Of a stretch of 64,000 bases of DNA, positions 51,220 through 60,496 are shown one piece after another. A program made the position numbers and the translations under genes. Each line of letters begins with the position of its first letter. Within the stretch, counting starts at the first letter, position 1. The DNA is from Pseudomonas sp. RIT-562 (GTDB lineage Bacteria > Pseudomonadota > Gammaproteobacteria > Pseudomonadales > Pseudomonadaceae). Where the stretch lies: NCBI RefSeq assembly GCF_026241895.1, contig NZ_JAPJIV010000009.1:62001-126000 (forward strand), read 5' to 3'. Under the pieces are notes generated by a model that saw nothing but the letters and a program-made list of their open reading frames with translations, was not told the origin of the DNA and did not search any database.

Positions 51220-52468
51220 AAACACTGTTGAAAAGCTGGTTGAAAACGGCGCTAGACAGGCTGGCTTGCCGCAGTCCTTGCTCCTGCTGCTGGGCAGCTG
51301 CCTGCCGGTGTTGGGCGCGGTGTTGCTGGCCCCGGTATTGCCGCGCATGCAGGCGCATTTCGCCGACGTGGCGGGCAGCGCCGTACTGGTGCCGATCGTG
51401 CTGACCTTGCCGGCGCTGGTCATCGCGCTGCTGGCGCCGTTCGCCGGCCTGCTGGCCGACCGCCTGGGGCGCAAGCCACTGCTGTTGGTGAGCATGGCGT
51501 TGTACGTGGTCTGTGGCGTGCTGCCGCTGTGGCTCGATTCGCTGGTCGCCATCGTCGCCAGCCGCGCCGGGATCGGCCTGGCCGAGGCGGGGATCATGAC
51601 CTGCTGCACTACGCTGATGGGCGACTACTACAGCGGCGCGAGGCGCGAGCGCCTGTTTGCCCTGCAGATGGTCGCCACCTCACTGTCCGCTGCAGTCTTT
51701 ATCGCCCTGGGTGGTTTTCTCGGCCAGAACGACTGGCGCACGCCATTTGCCCTGTATGCCGTGGGGCTGATCTTTCTGCCGCTGATGGCCTGGAAACTCT
51801 GGGAGCCGCAACCTCGCGCCCGCAGCGAGCAGGTCCAGGTGAGCAACGCCACCAGCAAGTTTCCCTGGCGCGCTCTCACGCCGATGTACGCGCTGGCACT
51901 GTTGGCCGGCCTGAGTTTGTTCATCGTGCCGGTCCAGGCCGGTTACCTGCTCAACCTGCTGCACGTGGACGCTCCGCAGCAGATCGGCATGACCATGGGC
52001 GCCAATCAACTGGGAGTGCTGGTCGGCGCCCTGAGCTTTCGCTTGTTCAGCGCAGTGCGCAGTCAGCACCTGCTGCTGATTGCCTATGCGCTGGCGGGTG
52101 GCGGCGGCTTGTTGATGGCCAGCGCCGACAGTCATGCGCAGGTGGTGGTCGCGGTGTTGGTCAACGGCCTGGGGATCGGATTGATGTTGCCCACCTTGAT
52201 CACCTGGATCATGGCCCAGGTTGGCTTCCATCAACGTGGCCGGGCGGCCGGCTGTTTTACCGCAGCGATTTTTGCCGGTGAATTCATCAGTCCGCTGGCG
52301 GTACTCGGTATCACCGCAGGTGCCAGCTCGGCGCTGCCCGTGGCACTGGCGATCATCGGTTGGCTGCAGATCCTGATTGCCGTGTTTTGCCTGGCTGTGC
52401 CCAGGGTGGCGGGCCTATTGGCCAGCGCCAATACGGACGTGCGTAACACCATCGGCAATGGCCATTGA
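51209..52468 (+). CDS. MFS transporter of the catabolic cluster
   Basis: A 419-residue 12-span protein: LPVLGAVLLAPVLPRMQAHF in span 1, GLLADRLGRKPLLLVSM at the loop 2-3 motif and GIGLAEAGIMTCCTTLMGDY in span 4. Looks like a proton-coupled aromatic-acid or drug transporter. It overlaps the permease stop by 11 bp, so translation is coupled, and is followed by the cupin gene after 13 bp. Probably imports the substrate or exports an intermediate. Confidence 0.82.
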   Translation: MAVENTVEKLVENGARQAGLPQSLLLLLGSCLPVLGAVLLAPVLPRMQAHFADVAGSAVLVPIVLTLPALVIALLAPFAGLLADRLGRKPLLLVSMALYVVCGVLPLWLDSLVAIVASRAGIGLAEAGIMTCCTTLMGDYYSGARRERLFALQMVATSLSAAVFIALGGFLGQNDWRTPFALYAVGLIFLPLMAWKLWEPQPRARSEQVQVSNATSKFPWRALTPMYALALLAGLSLFIVPVQAGYLLNLLHVDAPQQIGMTMGANQLGVLVGALSFRLFSAVRSQHLLLIAYALAGGGGLLMASADSHAQVVVAVLVNGLGIGLMLPTLITWIMAQVGFHQRGRAAGCFTAAIFAGEFISPLAVLGITAGASSALPVALAIIGWLQILIAVFCLAVPRVAGLLASANTDVRNTIGNGH

Positions 52469-52481
52469 ACGAGGATTTTCC

Positions 52482-53063
52482 ATGCAAGCGCTTCCCCCCT
52501 TCAAACGCGTGGTCACTGGCCACAACGCCAACGGCCAGGCCGTTGTCACCAGCAGTGCAGCAACGCCGAATGTGTTCCCGTTGCTGGCCGTGCCCGGCAC
52601 GGTGTTCCATGAACTGTGGAACAGCAGCGCCAGCCCGGCCTTGCTGGACAACGCCGGCGACCCCACGATCAAACCCCTGCAGCTCAGTCCCGGCCCTCAG
52701 GGCAGCGTGATCCGCGTGGTGGATATCCCGCCCGACAGCGTGCAGAACCAGGTCAGCGATGAAAACGCCGCCGCCGTGTTTGCCGAAATCGGCGAATCCC
52801 ATGCCGGCACCGGCCAGGCCAATGCCCGGCACAAACTGATGCACCGCACCGAAACCCTCGACTACGGCATCGTCACCGAGGGTGAGGTGTGGCTGGTGCT
52901 GGACGAGGAAGAAGTGCACCTCAAGCGCGGCGATGTGGTGGTGCAACGCGGCACCAATCACGCGTGGAGCAACCGCACCGAGGCCATGGCCCGCATGGTC
53001 TTCATTCTTCTCGACGGGCGCTTTGCCGCTGAACTGCGCCATGGCCCGGAGGCTTGTGCATGA
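52482..53063 (+). CDS. Cupin-domain protein
   Basis: A 193-residue protein with a C-terminal cupin: HRTETLDYGIVTEGEVWLVL (His and Glu metal positions), LDEEEVHLKRGDVVVQRGTN then HAWSNRTEAMARMVFILLDG. The N-terminal ~70 residues are a separate small beta domain (GHNANGQAVVTSSAAT). Similar proteins accompany FAH-type hydrolases in aromatic pathways, but the reaction is not known. GAGGA precedes the ATG, and the stop overlaps the next start (ATGA). Confidence 0.75.
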   Translation: MQALPPFKRVVTGHNANGQAVVTSSAATPNVFPLLAVPGTVFHELWNSSASPALLDNAGDPTIKPLQLSPGPQGSVIRVVDIPPDSVQNQVSDENAAAVFAEIGESHAGTGQANARHKLMHRTETLDYGIVTEGEVWLVLDEEEVHLKRGDVVVQRGTNHAWSNRTEAMARMVFILLDGRFAAELRHGPEACA

Positions 53064-54043
53064 AACTCGCAACCCTGAAAAACGGCAGCCGCGACGGGCA
53101 ATTGGTGGTGGTCTCGCGGGACCATCAATGGTCCCTGGACGCCAGCCCCGTAGCGCGTACTTTGCAGCAAGCGATTGAACACTGGGACAGCGCCGAGCCA
53201 CGCTTGCAGGCGCTGGCCCGGCAGCTGGAGCTCGGCGATCGCAGCAGCGCGATGGCCTTCGACCCTGCGCAGGCGATGGCGCCGCTGCCCCGTGCCTACC
53301 AGTGGTGCGACGGCTCGGCATTCCTCAGCCACGGCGCGCTGATGCAGAAAGCCTTCAACCTCGAGCCCATCGAAGGCGCCGACCGCACGCCGCTGATGTA
53401 CCAGGGCGCTGGCGACGATTTCATTGGCGGGCGCGACGATATTCCATTGCCAAGCGAGAACCAGGGCATCGATTTCGAAGGTGAGTTCGTGGTGCTGGTG
53501 GACGAGGTGCCGATGGGCTGCGGGGCAGGGCAGGCGCTGCAACACATCAAGCTGATCCTGCAGGTCAACGATGTCAGCTTGCGCGCCCTGGCCCCTCGGG
53601 AAATGCGCAGCGGCTTCGGTTTTCTACAGGCCAAGCCGTCTTCCAGCTTTGCGCCGTTGGCCATTACCCCGGACGAATTGGGCGATGCCTGGCGCGATGG
53701 TCGCGTGCAGCTGCCGTTGCACGTGGAGTGGAACGGCCAATGGTTTGGTCATCCCCATGGCGGGCAGATGAACTTCAACTTCGGCGAGCTGATCGCCCAT
53801 GCCGCACTGACTCGGCGCCTGCGCGCGGGCACGCTGATCGGCTCCGGCACGGTATCGAACGCCGAGCGCAGTGCCGGTTCAGCGTGCATTGCCGAGCGCC
53901 GGGCGATTGAGATGATCGAGCACGGCGCCGCGCAAACCGGCTTCATGCGCTTCGGTGATCGGGTGCGCATGGACGTGCTGGGGAGCGAGGGCCAGTCGTT
54001 GTTCGGTGCGATCGACCAGCGCGTCGTCGAAGCCCGTGGCTGA
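53060..54043 (+). CDS. Fumarylacetoacetate hydrolase-family protein
   Basis: A 327-residue hydrolase. Metal ligands Glu140 and Glu142 (IDFEGEFVVLVDE) and Asp171 (ILQVNDVSLRAL) are intact, and NERS-type loop NAERSAGSACIAERRAIE plus FGDRVRMDVLGSEG ends the fold. Such enzymes split a C-C bond in a diketo acid made by ring cleavage, as in gentisate or homogentisate routes; the exact substrate is open. Starts with ATGA overlap on the cupin gene and is followed 10 bp later by the SDR gene. Confidence 0.82.
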   Translation: MKLATLKNGSRDGQLVVVSRDHQWSLDASPVARTLQQAIEHWDSAEPRLQALARQLELGDRSSAMAFDPAQAMAPLPRAYQWCDGSAFLSHGALMQKAFNLEPIEGADRTPLMYQGAGDDFIGGRDDIPLPSENQGIDFEGEFVVLVDEVPMGCGAGQALQHIKLILQVNDVSLRALAPREMRSGFGFLQAKPSSSFAPLAITPDELGDAWRDGRVQLPLHVEWNGQWFGHPHGGQMNFNFGELIAHAALTRRLRAGTLIGSGTVSNAERSAGSACIAERRAIEMIEHGAAQTGFMRFGDRVRMDVLGSEGQSLFGAIDQRVVEARG

Positions 54044-54053
54044 GGAGCGGCAT

Positions 54054-55043
54054 ATGCGTGTGTTGATTACCGGAGCCAACGGCTTCGTCGGCCGCGAGCT
54101 GGTGCGCTGTCTGTTGGCGCGGGGCAGCCTGCGGGGCCGGACCATCCGCTCCCTGCTGGTGCTGGACACCGATCTGCAGGGCTTGCCGGACGATTCGCGG
54201 CTGCGTCGTCACGTCGGCAGCATCACCGAGGCCGCCTTGATCCGCCGGGTATTGGCCGATGGCATCGATGTGGTGTTCCACCTGGTGAGCATCCCGGGCG
54301 GCGCGGCGGAACATCAATATGAGCTGGGCTATCAGGTCAACCTGCTGGCGAGCCTGGAATTGCTCAACCAGCTGCGCAATAAAAGCATGCCGCCGGTGCT
54401 GGTGTACGCCAGCAGCGTCGCGGTGTACGGCGCTGATCTGCCGGCGAAGATGAATGAGCACGCCGAGCTGCGCCCACAGCTGTCGTATGGCACGCACAAA
54501 GGGATGGTCGAACAGGTGATAACCGACCTCGGCCGGCGCGGCGAAGTGGACGGCCGCGCCCTGCGTCTGCCCGGCATCGTGGCGCGCCCGCGGCAGCCCA
54601 ACGGCTTACGCTCGGCGTTCATGAGCGATCTGCTGCGGTCATTTGCCGAAGGCGCAGCCTATGAGTGCCCGGTGTCCGCCGAGGCCACAGCCTGGTGGAT
54701 GTCGGCCCGTTGCTGCGTGAATAACCTGATCCATGCAGCCGAAATCGAGGGTGAATTGCGCGGCCAGCGGGTGTGGCAGTTGCCGGTATTGCACCTGTCG
54801 ATTGCCCAGGTGGTCGACGCCCTGGCGGCGAGCTACGGGGAGGAACGCCGCGAGCTGATTTCCTACGCCGCCGACGAGCCACTCGAAGCGTTGTTCGGGC
54901 GCTTGCCACCGCTGAAAACCCCGCTGGCCCGTGCTGCCGGTTTCAACCATGACGGTAATGCAACGGCACTGATCCGTAACTCCCTGAACCCTGCGCCCCC
55001 CAGGCACCTACCGCTTAACGGAGATTCCCCGCATGAAGGCTAA
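54054..55043 (+). CDS. NAD-dependent epimerase/dehydratase (SDR)
   Basis: A 329-residue extended SDR. Rossmann motif VLITGANGFVGRELV at 3-17, VVFHLVSIPGG near 79, catalytic Ser in VYASSVAVYG and the Tyr-Lys pair in SYGTHKGMVE. Resembles D-erythronate dehydrogenase-like SDRs. In this operon it could oxidise or reduce a side-chain hydroxyl. GAGGAG lies 8 bp upstream of ATG 54054. The 3' end overlaps the cyclase gene by 11 bp. Confidence 0.8.
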   Translation: MRVLITGANGFVGRELVRCLLARGSLRGRTIRSLLVLDTDLQGLPDDSRLRRHVGSITEAALIRRVLADGIDVVFHLVSIPGGAAEHQYELGYQVNLLASLELLNQLRNKSMPPVLVYASSVAVYGADLPAKMNEHAELRPQLSYGTHKGMVEQVITDLGRRGEVDGRALRLPGIVARPRQPNGLRSAFMSDLLRSFAEGAAYECPVSAEATAWWMSARCCVNNLIHAAEIEGELRGQRVWQLPVLHLSIAQVVDALAASYGEERRELISYAADEPLEALFGRLPPLKTPLARAAGFNHDGNATALIRNSLNPAPPRHLPLNGDSPHEG

Positions 55044-55815
55044 ACGTCGTCTCGTCGACCTGTCAGTCACCCTCGACAACAACCCTTATACCGATCCGCC
55101 ACCGCTGTTGCCGAAGATCGACTACATGGACCATCAGCAAGGCTGGCCAGAGATGGCCGCGATGTTCCCGGGCCTGCAATTGGAGCAGATGCCCGGCAAT
55201 GAGTCCTGGGCCGCCGAGCGCTTGCAGATCACCACCCACAGCGGCACCCACATGGACGCGCCCTGGCATTACGCGTCCACCACCGATGGCGGGCAGCCGG
55301 CGTTCGGCATCGACGAATTGCCCCTGGACTGGTGCCTGCAGCCGGGCGTGAAGCTGGACTTTCGGCACATGGAGGATGGGCATGTGGTGACGGCCGCTGA
55401 GGTCGAAGCCGAACTGGCGCGCATCGAACACGTGCTGCAGCCGCTGGACATCGTGCTGGTCAATACCCGCGCCGGCGCGCTGTTCGGCCAGCCGGGCTAT
55501 CTGGATGCCGGCGTCGGCATGGGCCGCGAAGCCACCTTGTATCTGCTTGAGCGTGGCGTGCGGGTGGTCGGCACCGATGCCTGGAGCTGGGACGCGCCGT
55601 TCAAATACACTCGCGAGCGTTTTGCCGCCGACGGCGATGCGGCGATTATCTGGGAAGGGCACAAGGCCGGGCGCGACATCGGCTACGGGCAAATGGAAAA
55701 GCTCGCCAACCTGGAAGCGCTGCCGGCCAGCGGCTTCACCGTGTCGTGCTTTCCCTACAAGATCCGCCACGCCTCGGCAGGCTTCGTGCGGGCGGTGGCG
55801 ATTTTCCAAGAGTAA
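55033..55815 (+). CDS. Cyclase-family metal hydrolase (kynurenine formamidase-like)
   Basis: A 260-residue protein with the cyclase signature HSGTHMDAPWH near residue 70, which supplies His and Asp zinc ligands, and LVNTRAGALFG plus GVRVVGTDAWSWDAPF later. Relatives hydrolyse amides, lactones or act as isatin hydrolase. Its start overlaps the SDR gene end. Fits ring-opening or lactone hydrolysis in the pathway, but substrate is unknown. Confidence 0.78.
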   Translation: MKAKRRLVDLSVTLDNNPYTDPPPLLPKIDYMDHQQGWPEMAAMFPGLQLEQMPGNESWAAERLQITTHSGTHMDAPWHYASTTDGGQPAFGIDELPLDWCLQPGVKLDFRHMEDGHVVTAAEVEAELARIEHVLQPLDIVLVNTRAGALFGQPGYLDAGVGMGREATLYLLERGVRVVGTDAWSWDAPFKYTRERFAADGDAAIIWEGHKAGRDIGYGQMEKLANLEALPASGFTVSCFPYKIRHASAGFVRAVAIFQE

Positions 55816-55852
55816 ACAGCAGTCTCAACACAATCACTATAAGAGAGCACTT

Positions 55853-57502
55853 ATGGGTCTTTCGCGGATGCCGCTGACGGCACTTTTTTGCGCGCTGACA
55901 TTCGGCAGCAGCCTGAGCATGGCGGCCAGTTCCGATGCCAGGCAACCCAATATCCTGCTGATTCTGGCCGACGACCTGGGTTATTCCGACCTGGGCAGTT
56001 ATGGCGGCGACATCCACACCCCAACGCTGGACCAGCTGGCCAATCAAGGCGTGCAGTTCACCAACATGTACGCCGCGCCCACCTGTTCGATCACCCGTTC
56101 GATGTTGATGTCCGGCACTGACAACCACCTGGCCGGGCTCGGGACCATGGCCGAAGCCCTGCAACCGTTCCAGCGCGGCAAACCGGGCTACGAGGGGTTC
56201 CTGAACCAGCGCGCCTATTCGGTGGCCGAGTTGCTCAAGGCGGGGGGCTACAGCACGCTGATGGTCGGCAAATGGCACTTGGGCCTGGAAGCCGACCAGG
56301 GGCCGGACCAACGGGGATTTGAGCAGTCTTTCACCCTGCTGGAGGGCGGGGCTGCGCACTTCAAGCCTGCGGCCGTCGACCCCACAAAACTTGAACAGGT
56401 GCACTACCGCGAGAATGGCAAGCCGGTGGAGCTGCCGGCGGATTTCTATTCCACGGACTTCTACACCGACAAGCTGATCAGTTACCTGCAAAACAACCGG
56501 AAGGACGGCAAACCGTTTTTCGCCTACGCCGCCTACACCGCGCCGCACTGGCCGTTGCAGGCGCCCAAAGAGTACCTGGACAAATACCGCGGACGTTTTG
56601 ACCAAGGCTACGACAGTGTTCGCCTGGCGCGTCTGGAACGTATGAAAAAGCTCGGTGTGCTGGCCGTTGAAGCTCAGCCGGCACAGCCACTGCCGGTCAA
56701 TCCGAAGCTTGCGGGGTGGGACCAGTTGACCCCGGAACAACAGCAGGTCGAGGCGCGCAAGATGGAAATCTACGCCGCCATGGTCGATAACCTCGACCAC
56801 AACATCGGTCGACTGCTGGACTACCTGCGCCAAAGCGGCCAGTACGACAACACGCTGATCGTATTCATGTCCGACAACGGCGCGGCAGCGGAGAATCACG
56901 CGCAGTTTTATCCGCCAGGCGCGCACACCGACAACAGCTATGCCAACCTGGGGCAAGCAGGTTCGCAGATCGACTATGGGCTGCGCTGGGCGGAAGTCAG
57001 CGCGGCGCCGTTTCACCTGTTCAAGGGCACCACGGCTGAAGGCGGTATCAGCGTTCCGGCGATTGTCCAGCTGCCCAAGGGGCTTGCTCGGCAGGGACTC
57101 GAACGCGGCGTGGCGCGGGTCGACGACCTGGCGCCGACCTTCTTGCAACTGGCAGGCATTGCGACTCCCGACCAGGCAGCGGCGGGCAAACACCCGATCA
57201 CTGGCAAATCCCTGATGCCAATGCTCGTCGGCAAGGGCAGCCCTCACGGTAACGAGAGCCTGGCGGGCGAACTGTTTGGCAATGCCTATTACCGCGAAGG
57301 CAACCTCAAGTTGTTGGGTATTCGGCCCCAGGCAGGTTTCGGCGACAACCAGCAACCGCCGCAATGGCAGTTGTTCGATGTGGCCAGGGATCGCGGCGAA
57401 ACCACCGACCTGGCGACCAGCCAACCGCAGACTGTAGCGCGCCTGAAGGCGGCATGGTTGCAGTATGCCGAGCGGGTCGGTGTGGTGTTTGCACCGCGAT
57501 AA
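55853..57502 (+). CDS. Arylsulfatase-like protein with altered active-site motif
   Basis: A 549-residue sulfatase-fold protein with signal peptide (cleavage near SMAAS). The metal site NILLILADDLGYSDLGSYGG, GKWHLG, and the C-terminal FMSDNGAAAE with HLFKGTTAEGGISVPAIVQ are as in bacterial arylsulfatases. The formylglycine site, normally C-x-P-S/T-R, here reads Cys78-Ser-Ile80-Thr-Arg82: Pro is replaced by Ile. Formylglycine formation is expected to suffer, so activity is uncertain; a compensating maturation route cannot be ruled out. Last gene of the plus-strand cluster, 37 bp after the cyclase gene. Confidence 0.85.
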   Translation: MGLSRMPLTALFCALTFGSSLSMAASSDARQPNILLILADDLGYSDLGSYGGDIHTPTLDQLANQGVQFTNMYAAPTCSITRSMLMSGTDNHLAGLGTMAEALQPFQRGKPGYEGFLNQRAYSVAELLKAGGYSTLMVGKWHLGLEADQGPDQRGFEQSFTLLEGGAAHFKPAAVDPTKLEQVHYRENGKPVELPADFYSTDFYTDKLISYLQNNRKDGKPFFAYAAYTAPHWPLQAPKEYLDKYRGRFDQGYDSVRLARLERMKKLGVLAVEAQPAQPLPVNPKLAGWDQLTPEQQQVEARKMEIYAAMVDNLDHNIGRLLDYLRQSGQYDNTLIVFMSDNGAAAENHAQFYPPGAHTDNSYANLGQAGSQIDYGLRWAEVSAAPFHLFKGTTAEGGISVPAIVQLPKGLARQGLERGVARVDDLAPTFLQLAGIATPDQAAAGKHPITGKSLMPMLVGKGSPHGNESLAGELFGNAYYREGNLKLLGIRPQAGFGDNQQPPQWQLFDVARDRGETTDLATSQPQTVARLKAAWLQYAERVGVVFAPR

Positions 57503-57526
57503 GCCTCTTGTAAATCATGGCCGGAA

Positions 57527-57548
57527 GCGGGCGAAATCATTCGCCCGC
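57527..57548. terminator. Hairpin between convergent genes
   Basis: GCGGGCGA-AATCAT-TCGCCCGC, a perfect 8-bp stem between the sulfatase and VanA-like stops. No clear T run on either side, so terminator strength is uncertain. Confidence 0.5.
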
Positions 57549-57555
57549 GAGTCAA

Positions 57556-58635
57556 CTATTCGGTCGCGCTGGAGTGTCGAAGCTTGTCGATGATTCTGCG
57601 TGCTCGGTTGGCGCCGACATCGACATGAATATCGATCATCGGGCGAGTGCCGAAGCGGCACATGTTCTGGTACTGCGCTTCGATCACCAGTTTGTCTTCG
57701 TCGAACGTCAGGATGGTCTGCTCGAGGACTTTGGCCTTGACCGCCTCGGGATCACTTTTCGGGTTGGTGGCCATGGTCCAGAAATAGTGGCTGGTGGTTT
57801 CGGTTTCCGGGGTCACCCCATGAAAGCCGCGCATGTGAAAGCCGGCGCGGTTGGGGTCATTCAGGTCGTCGGTGCCGGTGTCCACCGCACCGGTCCAGAT
57901 TCGCAGGTGATTGATATGGAATTCGATCTCCTGCCAGCGATCGACATTGCCCTTGAATGGATAAGCGGCGGTATAGGTCGGCGGCGGCACGGAATCGGGC
58001 ATGTGGCGGACCACGCGGACCATCGAATCATCCCCCTCCACGCGCATCTGCGCGTTCATGTGAATGCTGGCGTTGCCGCCAATCGTGCGCAAATGGACAT
58101 AGCCCAGGTGGCTGAGGTCCATCAGGTTGTCGTGGATGAGCTGATAGGGCGCGTCGTAGTGATACACATCACCGTCGAACAGGTAGTCGCCGCTGCTGTG
58201 CACCTCGTAGGTGGGCGGCGCGAATGGCGGTTGCGGATGGTCGGGGCTGCCAAACCAGATCCAGATGATCTGGTCCTGTTCGCGTACGTGATAAGCCGGG
58301 ACCCTGGCCTTGCTCGGGATCTTGTCCTGGCCAGGTATTTCGACGCATCGACCCCCTTCGTTGAACAGCAGGCCGTGGTAGCCGCAGCGTAACCCGCGCT
58401 GTTCAAGGGTGCCGTTGGAGAGGGGCAGCGCCCGATGGCAGCAGCGGTCTTCAAGTGCCGCGACCTGGCCGTCGGCAGTGCGAAACAGCACCACCGGTTG
58501 ATTGAGCAGCGTGCGGCCCAGGGGCTGGTCTTTGAGTTCCCAGCCGAGTGCAGCGACGTACCATTGGTCCAGGGCAAAGCTGGGTACGACAGGCGCGGCG
58601 AGCTCATGGGCAAGGGGCAGGGTAGAGGTGGTCAT
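57556..58635 (-). CDS. Rieske non-heme iron oxygenase, VanA-like
   Basis: A 359-residue oxygenase subunit. Rieske ligands Cys65-x-His67 (EDRCCHRALPL) and Cys84-x-x-His87 (GLRCGYHGLLF); mononuclear iron site in HDNLMDLSHLGYVH. This is the single-component-oxygenase type of vanillate O-demethylase (VanA), which removes methyl groups from methoxylated aromatics. It works with the reductase encoded upstream on the same strand (58673-59626). Substrate might be a methoxy-phenol connected with the cluster on the other strand, but that is inference. Confidence 0.85.
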   Translation of the reverse strand: MTTSTLPLAHELAAPVVPSFALDQWYVAALGWELKDQPLGRTLLNQPVVLFRTADGQVAALEDRCCHRALPLSNGTLEQRGLRCGYHGLLFNEGGRCVEIPGQDKIPSKARVPAYHVREQDQIIWIWFGSPDHPQPPFAPPTYEVHSSGDYLFDGDVYHYDAPYQLIHDNLMDLSHLGYVHLRTIGGNASIHMNAQMRVEGDDSMVRVVRHMPDSVPPPTYTAAYPFKGNVDRWQEIEFHINHLRIWTGAVDTGTDDLNDPNRAGFHMRGFHGVTPETETTSHYFWTMATNPKSDPEAVKAKVLEQTILTFDEDKLVIEAQYQNMCRFGTRPMIDIHVDVGANRARRIIDKLRHSSATE

Positions 58636-58672
58636 AGTGTTCTCCGGTCAGTGGTCAATGTTCTGGTTGGCG

Positions 58673-59626
58673 TCAGAGGTCCAGCACCAGGCGCGGGGTT
58701 TTGGCGCGGGAGCAGCAGGGTGTGAAGCGGTCGTTGGCGGCCTGTTCCGCTGCCGTCAGGAACTGGTCGCGGTGATCGGCGATGCCGTCGAGCAGGCGGG
58801 TGACGCAGGTGCCGCAGACCCCTTGCTCGCAAGAAGTCTCTATGTCGATCCCTGCTGCATCGAGCACTTCAAAAACCGTACGGTCGGCCGGGATGTGGAA
58901 GACCTGCCCACTGCTGGCTAGCTGCACTTCGAAGGGCGTGTCCGCGCTTTGATCGACTGCAGCGGCGGCGAAGAACTCCCGGTGCACCTGGTCTGCCGGC
59001 CAACGGGCTGCCTGGGCGGTGTCGAGGATGAAACTCATGAACCCGAGCGGGCCGCAGACATATATATGGCTGCCCGCGGCAGGCGCGGCGAGCAGGGTGG
59101 CGGCATCGAGTTTCTGCGCCTGGGGGCCACTGTCATCATGCAGATGCACGCGACTGGCGAAGGGGGCCTGCCCGAGCAGTTGGATAAAGGCGGCACGCTT
59201 CCGGGATCGAAAGCTGTAATGCAACTCGAAATCTGCGCCTTGATGGTGCAGCTCGTGGGCCATCGCGAGCATCGGCGTGATACCGATGCCGCCACCGAAC
59301 AGCAGGTGACGTTTCGCTGCAGGAGTGAGCGGAAAATGATTGCGCGGGGCGCCAATGGCAAGGGTTTGGCCTGGCTCGATTTGTTCATGGATGGCGCTGG
59401 AGCCGCCGCGCGAGGCCGGGTCCTTGAGCACGCTGATCACATAACGATGCCGTTCCCTCGAGTCGTTGCACAGCGAGTACTGCCGGGTAAGACCGTCGGC
59501 AAGGTGGACGTCGATATGCGCACCGGCCTGGAACGGCGGCAGTGGGCTGCCGTCGACGGCGCATAGCTCGACACTACAGATGCCTTCGGCTTCCAGGACC
59601 TTGCGGGTGACGCTGACTTCAAGCAT
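58673..59626 (-). CDS. Oxygenase reductase, VanB-like (FMN/[2Fe-2S])
   Basis: A 317-residue phthalate-dioxygenase-reductase-type protein: flavin motif RQYSLCND, nucleotide motif HLLFGGGIGITPMLAMAHEL, and a C-terminal plant-type ferredoxin with CEQGVCGTCVT and a final Cys at FTPCC. Transfers electrons from NAD(P)H to the VanA-like oxygenase encoded 37 bp downstream. Divergent from the MarR gene with 289 bp between. Confidence 0.87.
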   Translation of the reverse strand: MLEVSVTRKVLEAEGICSVELCAVDGSPLPPFQAGAHIDVHLADGLTRQYSLCNDSRERHRYVISVLKDPASRGGSSAIHEQIEPGQTLAIGAPRNHFPLTPAAKRHLLFGGGIGITPMLAMAHELHHQGADFELHYSFRSRKRAAFIQLLGQAPFASRVHLHDDSGPQAQKLDAATLLAAPAAGSHIYVCGPLGFMSFILDTAQAARWPADQVHREFFAAAAVDQSADTPFEVQLASSGQVFHIPADRTVFEVLDAAGIDIETSCEQGVCGTCVTRLLDGIADHRDQFLTAAEQAANDRFTPCCSRAKTPRLVLDL

Positions 59627-59915
59627 GACTCATCCCTCCACATTGAAGTGGCTGTTGAAAAAATGTCGGTGAATGGGCTCGCTAGCGGCTGATCAGCCGG
59701 GCGAAAAGGCGTAGCCAGAGGAGGGAGGTGAACGCAGTACGGGGGTGCGGAATGCGCAAAGGTTCATGAGCAAGACCTGATAATTATTTTTTTGAGGTTG
59801 TGCTACGGCGTATCATGCGGGCCATCGTCCGCATCGCTCGGTTGATGAAATCCTCAGCCGAATTGGTTGCGGTGTCAACTAAATTTTAGGGTCGCCGATC
59901 CATGGTGTTTGTTTG

Positions 59916-60386
59916 ATGCCTACCGATAATCAATTGAACCTTGCCCGCTACGTTCCCGGGCTGTTGACGTTCCTGGCCAACAAACTCGCGGCAGGCGCGT
60001 CCCAGTGCTATCGCAAGCATTTCGGCATCGGGGTGGTTGAATGGCGGATGATTTCCATGCTGGCCGTGGAGACCGACATCACCGCCAATCGAATCTGCCA
60101 GGCGATCGGCCTCGACAAGAGTGCGGTCAGTCGTTCCCTGCAGACGCTGGAGACGGCAGGGCACATCAGCAGTCAGCTCGACCCCAAGGACGCCCGACGC
60201 TATACGGTGCGCCTGACGGCCAGTGGCAAGGAGCTGCATGATCGGGTGCTCAAGGTGGCGCTGGAACGTGAAGCGCGGTTGCTCAGTGGACTCTCGCCTG
60301 AGGAGGTCGACACGCTCATCGACTTGCTCGGTCGCCTGCATGTGCAAGTGCCGAATGTGAACAGTTACGACCCTGCCGAGCACTAG
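59916..60386 (+). CDS. MarR-family transcriptional regulator
   Basis: A 156-residue winged-helix regulator: FGIGVVEWRMISMLAVETDI, ANRICQAIGLDKSAVSRSLQ for the recognition helix and LDPKDARRYTVRLTASGKEL for the wing (the DxRR motif). Divergent from the VanAB-like operon, so it is its likely repressor, answering to an aromatic ligand. ATG 59916 is used; the TTG three bases before is in frame. Confidence 0.87.
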   Translation: MPTDNQLNLARYVPGLLTFLANKLAAGASQCYRKHFGIGVVEWRMISMLAVETDITANRICQAIGLDKSAVSRSLQTLETAGHISSQLDPKDARRYTVRLTASGKELHDRVLKVALEREARLLSGLSPEEVDTLIDLLGRLHVQVPNVNSYDPAEH

Positions 60387-60496
60387 AGCAAAAATCTGTT
60401 GAAAAAAACCTCTATAAGCCTTAAACGGGATGCTCGCCGTTACATTGCTCGCAATCAGTAAGTGGGTATCGCCAGTTTCTGGCTCAGGGAGCGTTG

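Noticed and set aside
48736..51609. Long antisense frame opposite the second MMPL gene
   Set aside because: Same reason; no motif or ribosome binding site, and it covers a conserved permease.
55736..57424. Antisense frame opposite the arylsulfatase
   Set aside because: Low-complexity shadow translation; sulfatase signatures are all on the plus strand.
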